Part shown: one piece after another, positions 58,046-64,000 of the stretch
Layout of the letters: each line of letters opens with the position of its first letter
How positions within the stretch are numbered: position 1 is the first letter of the stretch
DNA from: Crateriforma spongiae
Lineage (GTDB): Bacteria; Planctomycetota; Planctomycetia; Pirellulales; Pirellulaceae
Direction of reading: 5' to 3'
DNA: 64,000 nucleotides
Assembly (NCBI RefSeq): GCF_012290005.1
Contig: NZ_JAAXMS010000002.1
Coordinates: 682,001 to 746,000, forward strand
Notes under the pieces: model-generated
Told to the model about the DNA's origin: nothing
The model's input: the letters and a program-made list of their open reading frames with translations, nothing else
The model's database searches: none
Translations under genes and position numbers: made by a program

Positions 58046-58984
58046 GTGTTGAAAGTTCTATACGCACCGCTGCGGCTGGCCACCGGCTGGGGAATCAGTC
58101 CCCGCATTTTGGGCTGGATCGGCGTGTTGATGTTGGTGCTGTTGCGATTGACCATCGGATGGCATTTCTACAGCGAAGGCGTCGAAAAGGTCCGCAGCGG
58201 CAGTTGGACGGCCGAGCCGTTTTTCACCAACGCTCGCGGTCCACTGGCCCCGATGTACCGCGACATGGTCTGGGATTCCGAAGGCGTTTACCGGCTGGAT
58301 CGTGACCGCGTCATGCTGGAATGGGCACGTTTTCGCGAACAAATTATCCGGCACTACGGTCTGGATGACGCACAGCAGGCCCTGGCCCAAGCGAATTATG
58401 CCAAAGCCGTCGAGCAATACGATTACGTGATCGAATTGAACCAAACGGACATCGAAGAATTCGAACTGGGGCGTGACCGCATCGCCGCCCTGGACCGAGA
58501 CCCGACCCGCGGGGGCGTCGACAGTCTGGGTGGTCAACGCGAAACGATCCGCAGAGAACGTCAAAAGCTGATCGCACCGGTGCTGAGCCAGATTGATGCG
58601 ATCGCCGAGAATTACGAATTGGCGCAAAACCGCATCGCCAACGAAGAACAACAAGACCGCCATCCTGCCCTGGCGATGGCACCGCCGCCCACTTCGTTGA
58701 TGGACACGTCGCGGATCGATTTGATCCTGCCGTATTTCGACGTGGTCATCGGCCTAATGTTGATGCTGGGTCTGCTGACACCTTTGGCGGCGTTGGCTGC
58801 GGCTGGTTTTCTCGGTTCAGTTTTCCTAAGCCAGTTTCCACCATCGACCGGTCCGTCATCGACGATGTACCAGCTGATCGAATCGATGGCTTGCCTGGTT
58901 TTGGCAGCGACGGGTTCCGGACGCTTCGCCGGCTTGGACTACTTTTTCCATCTGATCACGCGGAAAACCGCCGGTCCAAAATGA
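58046..58984 (+). CDS. DoxX-like membrane protein split by a helical insert
   Basis: A 312-residue protein. N-terminal membrane part residues ~20-45 (ILGWIGVLMLVLLRLTIGWH, with FYSEGVEKV following, the DoxX 'R...G..F...G..K' signature). Residues ~55-225 are soluble and helix/charge-rich, with coiled-coil-like stretches (GGQRETIRRERQKLIAPVLS). Three more helices follow (LPYFDVVIGLMLMLGLLTPL, ALAAAGFLGSVFLSQF, YQLIESMACLVLAATGSG). DoxX-type proteins are usually ~130-180 residues without such an insert. Start GTG 58046, with GGAG about 10 bases before. It lies upstream of the Gfo/Idh/MocA gene. Confidence 0.82.
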   Translation: MLKVLYAPLRLATGWGISPRILGWIGVLMLVLLRLTIGWHFYSEGVEKVRSGSWTAEPFFTNARGPLAPMYRDMVWDSEGVYRLDRDRVMLEWARFREQIIRHYGLDDAQQALAQANYAKAVEQYDYVIELNQTDIEEFELGRDRIAALDRDPTRGGVDSLGGQRETIRRERQKLIAPVLSQIDAIAENYELAQNRIANEEQQDRHPALAMAPPPTSLMDTSRIDLILPYFDVVIGLMLMLGLLTPLAALAAAGFLGSVFLSQFPPSTGPSSTMYQLIESMACLVLAATGSGRFAGLDYFFHLITRKTAGPK

Positions 58985-59140
58985 ACTCGGACGCATCGTC
59001 GTTCGTTGATCTCCTGCGGGATCTTTCGGCACAACGGTGCAGCGACGGCATAAAATGAATGGGTGTTCGCCCGTTCGCCCCCCCCACACAGCAACCCATC
59101 CAAAACACACCCAACTCCTTCTTAGGTCCAGGAGCCCACC

Positions 59141-60967
59141 GTGGTAGACAAGCTTTCGGCCGATCAACGCGACATCGGCAAACAAAATTATTACTCGGCG
59201 GTCGGCAGCTACTACGACGTCAATCGTCGTGATTTCCTGCGTGGGATCGTCGCCGCCGGTGCGGTCAGTGGTGCCGGTTTGGGTGCCGCCTACTTTGGTT
59301 ACGGCAAAGTCAAAGATCCCGTCCGCGTTGCCGTGATCGGTACCGGCGACGAAGGCAATGTTTTGATCGGCGGCTGTAACCCTGATTACGTCGATGTCCG
59401 CGCGATCTGTGACATTCGTCCGTTCAGCAAACACCGTGCGTTCCACGGGGACTGCAGCAGTCCGTCGGCACTGGTTCGTCGTCCCGGTTTGATCTCAGTC
59501 GCCGGATACAAGGACGAAGCGGAAGCCCGCAAGAACGTCAAGGTTTACGACGCCGACAACGGCGGCATCATGGCATGTCTGGACGATCCGGACATCGAAG
59601 CGGTGATCATCGCGTTGCCGTTGTGGCTTCACGCCCCGGTCGCCGCACAGGCGATGGAACGTGGTCTTCACGTACTGACCGAAAAACTGATGGCCCGCAC
59701 CGTGGCCCAGTGCAAAGTCATGGCACGGATGGCCAACGAAATGACGGACAAGGCGGGCAATCCGATTCACTTGGCCACCGGTCACCAACGTCACTACAAC
59801 GTCAAGTATGACAATGCGGTCAACCTGATCCGCTGGGGTTTGCTGGGACAGTTGCACCACATCCGGGCGCAGTGGCACCGCGGCAACCTGCCGGGCGCCG
59901 ACAGCTGGTCGATGCCCATCCCCGGCGGCGAACGCACCGCCGATGGCAAGGTCTTTGATCGCATCGCCAAGGACTTGGAGTACCGACGCAAGAAATTGGA
60001 AGAAGCGACCGATCCCGATGAAGTCGCCAAGTGGCAGGCACAAATCGCCCAATGGGCCGCCTGGGATGCCGACAAGAACATCGATCCGAAGGCGTTCGGT
60101 TACGAAGACTTCCAGGTCAATGACAAGCTGTTCACCGCCGCCGAAGAATTGCACCGTTGGCGTTTGTTCCAACGCACCGGCGCCGGTTTGATGGCCGAAC
60201 TGGGCAGCCACCAACTGGATGCGGTCAGCATCTTCTTGTCCTCGCTGCGTGACGATGGCAAAAAGGTCCATCCGTTGTCGGTCCACGCCGTCGGCGGTCG
60301 TCACATCATGCCGCTGGACCGCGAAGTCGGCGACCACGTTTACTGCACGTTCGAATTCCCCGGGCCGGAATACTCCGCACAGTTCGACGTCGGCTATTAC
60401 GACCGCGTCGAAAAGTATCCCGACGGCGCGGTCCCCGGTTACGAACAAGACCCGAACAAGAAGGTCGTGGTCACCTACAGCAGCATCAACGGCAACGGCT
60501 TTGGCGGCTGGGGCGAAGTCGTCATGGGCACCAAGGGCACGTTGATCTTGGACAAAGAAACCGACGTTCTGCTGTACCGTAACAGTGACACCAGCAGCAA
60601 AGTCGGCGTCGCCAAGAAAGAAGGCGGCTATGCCTTGGACACCAGCGCCTCGGGTGATTATTCCGCACCGGTCGCCCAGGCCGCCGACAGCGGTCCGGTC
60701 AGCCGTGGTTATCGCGAGGAAATCGAGCACTGGGCTTACTGCATCCGCAACCCCGATCCGGAAAACAAGCCGCGTTGCTATCCCGCCGTCGCCATGGGTG
60801 ACGCCGTCATTGCTTTGGCCACCAACGTTGCGATCAAGAACAACTTGGCCGGCAAGGGCGGCTATCTGGAATTTGAAGAAGACTGGTTCGACGTCGACAA
60901 CGATGCGGTTCCCGATGGCAGCACCATTGCCGAAGCGACCGAGTTCATGAAGAAGCCCGTGGCCTAA
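59141..60967 (+). CDS. Tat-exported Gfo/Idh/MocA-family oxidoreductase
   Basis: A 608-residue NAD(P)-dependent oxidoreductase family member. The N terminus contains a twin-arginine signal, NRRDFLRGIVAAGAVSGAGL near residue 28, preceded by ~27 polar residues. Rossmann domain VAVIGTGDEGNVLIGGCNPD near 64, then EAVIIALPLWLHAPVAAQAM near 150 and HVLTEKLMARTVAQC near 176, where the usual catalytic EKP reads EKL. The C-terminal alpha/beta domain (HRWRLFQRTGAGLMAELGSH near 345) includes a long insert. Common in planctomycetes for sugar chemistry outside the cytoplasm; the substrate is unknown. GTG 59141 follows AGGAG. A strong terminator follows. Confidence 0.9.
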   Translation: MVDKLSADQRDIGKQNYYSAVGSYYDVNRRDFLRGIVAAGAVSGAGLGAAYFGYGKVKDPVRVAVIGTGDEGNVLIGGCNPDYVDVRAICDIRPFSKHRAFHGDCSSPSALVRRPGLISVAGYKDEAEARKNVKVYDADNGGIMACLDDPDIEAVIIALPLWLHAPVAAQAMERGLHVLTEKLMARTVAQCKVMARMANEMTDKAGNPIHLATGHQRHYNVKYDNAVNLIRWGLLGQLHHIRAQWHRGNLPGADSWSMPIPGGERTADGKVFDRIAKDLEYRRKKLEEATDPDEVAKWQAQIAQWAAWDADKNIDPKAFGYEDFQVNDKLFTAAEELHRWRLFQRTGAGLMAELGSHQLDAVSIFLSSLRDDGKKVHPLSVHAVGGRHIMPLDREVGDHVYCTFEFPGPEYSAQFDVGYYDRVEKYPDGAVPGYEQDPNKKVVVTYSSINGNGFGGWGEVVMGTKGTLILDKETDVLLYRNSDTSSKVGVAKKEGGYALDTSASGDYSAPVAQAADSGPVSRGYREEIEHWAYCIRNPDPENKPRCYPAVAMGDAVIALATNVAIKNNLAGKGGYLEFEEDWFDVDNDAVPDGSTIAEATEFMKKPVA

Positions 60968-61015
60968 AACCACCGCCGCTTCACTTGGACGATTCGCACC
61001 GTCCCCAACCCCCGC

Positions 61016-61055
61016 ACAGGCTTGTCCGATCCACCGGACAAGCCTGTTTTTGTTT
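61016..61055 (+). terminator. Rho-independent terminator of the Gfo/Idh/MocA gene
   Basis: Perfect 13-bp stem ACAGGCTTGTCCG / CGGACAAGCCTGT with loop ATCCAC, followed by TTTTGTTT. Lies 49 bases after the stop. Confidence 0.92.
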
Positions 61056-61215
61056 CCCCCCACACCCCGTAGGTGGTTCAACCCCACGAAACACAGCGAG
61101 CACCCCGGTCTCCGACGCTGCCGAAATTTCGTCAAAAAGCTTCAATTTGATCCGCCCGGTCATCTAGGATGGTGACTCATCCCCACACCCCACCTTCATC
61201 CTGCCCGTGCATGCC

Positions 61216-62526
61216 ATGCCGCCCCGCCCCAAGTTCGATCGGCTGAGTGATCGTTTTGTTGCCGCTTTGATCGGGATCACGCTGGCCCCGCTGGGATGCA
61301 TGTCCGCCGCCCATGCACAGCCCGGCGGCCCCGCCGTCGTGATCGTCCAAAAGGTCACCGAAGAAAAGATCGCGCCGTATCAAGAGTTCGTTGGCAGCGT
61401 GAAAGCCAACCGCCGCAGCGTCATCGGCAGTGCCGTTGACGGACGCGTCGAACAGTTCATGGTCGAAGCCGGCGATCCGGTCGCCGCGGGTGACGAACTG
61501 GCTCAGCTGCGCACACGAACGATCAGCCTGGAGATCGCCGCGGCCAAAGCCGAACTGAAGCTTCGCGAAGCGGAACTGCAGGAACTGAAAAACGGCTTGC
61601 GAGACGAAGAAATCCAGTTGGAACGCGCCAAGTCGCAAGCCGCAAACGCCGCAAACGCCTACGCACAAGCAAAGCTGAAACGATTCGAATCGCTATTCAA
61701 ATCTTCGTCCGGCGTGTCTCGTGACGAATACGAATCGTCACGAGCCGAGGCCTTGGCGGCCCAAGCCATCGTTGAACAGACCGCCGCCAGTCTGGCATTG
61801 GCCGAACAAGGCACACGCCAAGAACGCATCGAACAGGCCGCCGCCCGCGTGACGGTTCAACAAGAAATCGTGGCGAACCTGGAAGATCGAAAAAAGAAGT
61901 ACACCGTCAAATCGCCTTTCAACGGTTTTGTCGTTGCCGAGCTGACAGAAACCGGTGCCTGGGTTCGACAAGGCGACGCGGTAGCCGAAGTCGTTGAGAT
62001 CGATCCGGTGGAGATTGAAGTCTTTGTCCCCGAATCGCTGGTTAGATTCACACAAGACGGCGACACAGTCACGATCCGCATCGACGCATTGCCGGACGAA
62101 AAGTTTCAAGGCACCGTGACGCGAATCGTTCCGCTTGCCGATGACCGCAGTCGATCATTCCCCGTCCGCGTATCCGTCCCCAATCCTGCCATTAACGGAC
62201 GGCACCGACTGCTGCCCGGCATGTTGGCGCACATCGCTTTGCCCATCAGCGAACCTAAGAACGAATTGATGGTTCACAAAGATGCGCTGCAGATCAACGG
62301 TGACAAATCGATCGTGTTCAAGATCGTCGACAACAGTGCCGTCCCCGTCCCCGTGCGATACGGAATGGCGGATGGATTCAAAATCGCCGTTCATCCGCTG
62401 GTGTCCGGCCAGCTGGCCAGTGGGGATGCCGTCGTCGTGATCGGCAACGAACGGTTGCGCCCCGGACAACCAGTCGTTGCCACCGAGCAGGAGGAAGACC
62501 AGGAGTCCAAAGAACCGGCCCAATAG
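61216..62526 (+). CDS. RND efflux periplasmic adaptor (membrane fusion protein)
   Basis: A 436-residue MFP/HlyD-family protein. Signal peptide (FVAALIGITLAPLGCMSAAH, cleavage near AHA). Barrel-sandwich halves VDGRVEQFMVEAGDPVAAGD near 75 and KYTVKSPFNGFVVAELTETG near 225, joined by a long alpha-helical hairpin (~95-215) rich in Ala/Glu/Arg. Beta-barrel domain from IDPVEIEVFVPESLVRF. Connects an inner-membrane RND pump to an outer-membrane channel. ATG 61216 is chosen; GTG 61207 is an in-frame alternative three codons earlier. 72 bases before the permease gene. Confidence 0.92.
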   Translation: MPPRPKFDRLSDRFVAALIGITLAPLGCMSAAHAQPGGPAVVIVQKVTEEKIAPYQEFVGSVKANRRSVIGSAVDGRVEQFMVEAGDPVAAGDELAQLRTRTISLEIAAAKAELKLREAELQELKNGLRDEEIQLERAKSQAANAANAYAQAKLKRFESLFKSSSGVSRDEYESSRAEALAAQAIVEQTAASLALAEQGTRQERIEQAAARVTVQQEIVANLEDRKKKYTVKSPFNGFVVAELTETGAWVRQGDAVAEVVEIDPVEIEVFVPESLVRFTQDGDTVTIRIDALPDEKFQGTVTRIVPLADDRSRSFPVRVSVPNPAINGRHRLLPGMLAHIALPISEPKNELMVHKDALQINGDKSIVFKIVDNSAVPVPVRYGMADGFKIAVHPLVSGQLASGDAVVVIGNERLRPGQPVVATEQEEDQESKEPAQ

Positions 62527-62598
62527 GCTGATCACGCTTTTCGAACCGCAGCGGCATTCCCCCGCCCCGCCCCACCAAATCCCCCCCCGCCATCCTTC

Positions 62599-64000
62599 AT
62601 GCATCCGATCGAAGCCTGCGTTCGCAACCCCGTGAAAGTCGCCGTCGGCGCACTGTTGTTGATCCTGTTCGGCGTGATCGCCGTGCTGACCATGCCAATG
62701 CAGTTGATCCCCGAAGTCGAAACACCGACTTTGACGATCGAAACACGTTGGCCCGGCGCCAGTCCACAAGAGATCGAACGCGAGATCATTCAGGAACAAG
62801 AAGAGCAACTAAAAAGCGTCGAAGGCGTTCGCAAAATGACCAGCGAATCGGCGGATTCGTCCGGCACGATACGCCTGGAATTCCTGGTCGGCACGAACAT
62901 GGAAGAATCGCTGTTGAAGGTCAACAGCCGGCTTCAACAGGTACCGGAATACCCGGAAGAAGCCGACGAACCGGTGATTTCCACCAGCAGTTCATCGGAT
63001 CGACCGATCGCTTGGATGATCCTTTCCGCGATCCAACCGACCGAAACACAAATTCGACAAGCCGCCGTCGACCATCCGGATGTCAAACCCGCGGTCGACC
63101 ATATTTTGGCGACCAGCATTCCGGGCCTGCGGCTGATGCGACTGCGCGTGGCGGCCAAAGATCATCCGGCACTGAAGGAACTGCTGCCACCGGATTTGAA
63201 TATTCCCGGCATGCGTCGGTTCGCCGAAGACTTCATCGAAGCCCGATTGGAACGCGTCGATGGTGTGTCCAATGCCAACGTTCTGGGCGGATTGGAAGAA
63301 GAACTGCAGGTGATCGTCGACCCGCAAAAATTGGCATCGCGCCGATTGACCATCGAAGACGTTCGCCGTGTATTGCGGAACCAAAACCAAGACACCTCCG
63401 GCGGCGATTTTTGGGAAGGCAAGCGTCGCTATGTGGTGCGGACGCTGAATCAGTTCGACAGCCCGGACCAAGTCGCCAGCCAGGTCTTGGACATGCAAAA
63501 CGGTGCACCGGTATTCATCAGCGATGTTGCCGAAGTCCGCATGGGTTTCAAAAAGCCCGACGGCATGGTTCGCCGATTCGGCGAATCCAGCATCGCCTGC
63601 AATGCGCTGCGAGAAAATGGTGCGAACATCATGGACGTGATGGCGGGAATTCGACAGGCCATCGACGAACTGAATCGCGACGTGTTGAATCCGCGTCAGA
63701 TGCAATTAACGCAAGTCTATGACGAAACCGAATACATCGATTCATCGGTTCAATTGGTCAACCAAAACATCATCGTCGGCGGCACCCTAACGATGATCGT
63801 GCTGATGCTATTCTTGCACCTTCAAATTCGAACGCTGCTGCTGGCACCATTGATTGCGGCAACCAGTATTGCCGCAATGACGATCGATCCGCGTTTCTTT
63901 ATTGTGACCCTGATCTTGATCGTGATCACCGGATTTTGGTTCGCACGCGGTGCGTTGGTGGTCGGCTTGGCAATTCCGATCAGCGTCATCGGAACCTTTT
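62599..64000 (+). CDS. RND (AcrB/HAE1-type) efflux permease, 3' end cut by window
   Basis: 467 residues of an expected ~1050-1300 are visible. TM1 near 10-30 (VKVAVGALLLILFGVIAVLT), with periplasmic start LIPEVETPTLTIETRWPGAS. The porter domain shows TSESADSSGTIRLEFLVGTN and ELQVIVDPQKLASRRLTIED. An extra segment of ~55 residues lies between IAWMILSA and MRRFAEDFIEARLERVDGVS. After TM2 (IIVGGTLTMIVLMLFLHLQI) an additional hydrophobic stretch of ~36 residues precedes the standard VVGLAIPISVIGTF. The substrate class (drug or heavy metal) is not decided; the adaptor gene is directly upstream. Confidence 0.9.
   Translation, partial: MHPIEACVRNPVKVAVGALLLILFGVIAVLTMPMQLIPEVETPTLTIETRWPGASPQEIEREIIQEQEEQLKSVEGVRKMTSESADSSGTIRLEFLVGTNMEESLLKVNSRLQQVPEYPEEADEPVISTSSSSDRPIAWMILSAIQPTETQIRQAAVDHPDVKPAVDHILATSIPGLRLMRLRVAAKDHPALKELLPPDLNIPGMRRFAEDFIEARLERVDGVSNANVLGGLEEELQVIVDPQKLASRRLTIEDVRRVLRNQNQDTSGGDFWEGKRRYVVRTLNQFDSPDQVASQVLDMQNGAPVFISDVAEVRMGFKKPDGMVRRFGESSIACNALRENGANIMDVMAGIRQAIDELNRDVLNPRQMQLTQVYDETEYIDSSVQLVNQNIIVGGTLTMIVLMLFLHLQIRTLLLAPLIAATSIAAMTIDPRFFIVTLILIVITGFWFARGALVVGLAIPISVIGTF

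Noticed and set aside
59495-61135. Minus-strand open frame of 546 codons
   Set aside because: It is antisense to the Gfo/Idh/MocA gene and crosses its terminator; composition is Gly/Val-rich with no family motif.
62748-63722. Plus-strand open frame of 324 codons, very Arg/Gly-rich
   Set aside because: Out-of-frame overlap with the RND permease, whose motifs are in the other frame.

Overview
The window looks like a chromosome segment of a marine Planctomycete, most likely family Pirellulaceae (Rhodopirellula-like). The pointers are a DUF1559 prepilin-like protein, an archaeal/eukaryotic-type prolyl-tRNA synthetase, a Tat-exported Gfo/Idh/MocA oxidoreductase, very long TPR and conserved-repeat proteins, high GC, and frequent GTG/TTG starts with poor Shine-Dalgarno sites. 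The presence of LptE-like, LptF/G-like, LpxK and BamD-like genes argues for a Gram-negative outer membrane with lipopolysaccharide. No insertion sequence, CRISPR array, rRNA or tRNA was recognised. About 52 protein genes are called, two of them cut by the window edges.

Layout. 1-2659 (-) is the N-terminal part of a large exported DUF11-like repeat protein. 2862-7942 (+) is a tight run: small TPR protein, recO, BamD-like lipoprotein, LptE-like lipoprotein, folP, glycosyltransferase. 7978-8784 (-) is a Cys-rich exported protein. 9141-11849 (+) is aconitase, closed by a strong terminator. 11913-14505 holds a TPR protein (-), a small lipoprotein (+) and a DUF1559 protein (+). 14895-18443 (+) is dnaE. 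18457-27325 (-) holds a lactonase-family beta-propeller, a two-TM protein translationally coupled to rsgA, ftsH, a long recQ and a leucine-rich-repeat lipoprotein. 27513-30496 (+) holds a CPXCG zinc-type protein, comB, an LptF/G permease and a family 2 glycosyltransferase. 30498-35686 (-) holds an FAD oxidoreductase, a XerC-type recombinase, a small acidic protein, a lipoprotein and a small exported protein. 36049-39911 holds a small lipoprotein, lpxK, an amidohydrolase and proS.

40054-52379 (-) is one co-oriented flagellar block, in transcription order flgB-flgC-fliE-fliF-fliG-fliH-fliI-fliJ-motE-like-fliK-flgD-flgE. It encodes rod, MS ring, switch, export ATPase complex and hook. Immediately upstream on the same strand lie four poorly characterised genes (52422-57569): a degenerate HATPase-like protein, an exported protein, a coiled-coil FlgN-like protein and a membrane-anchored TPR giant. 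They are candidates for an undescribed flagellar accessory module.

58046-64000 (+) holds a DoxX-like protein split by a large helical insert, the Gfo/Idh/MocA oxidoreductase with a strong terminator, and an RND efflux adaptor/permease pair. The permease is cut by the window end and carries two unusual insertions.

Most unusual points: FN3-like modules inserted into the hook protein FlgE; a FliG whose middle/C-terminal connection is replaced by a Ser/Pro-rich linker; the orphan HATPase-like protein ahead of flgB; an apparent extra membrane segment in the RND permease; and the split DoxX protein. All identifications rest on reading motifs by eye; no database search was possible.
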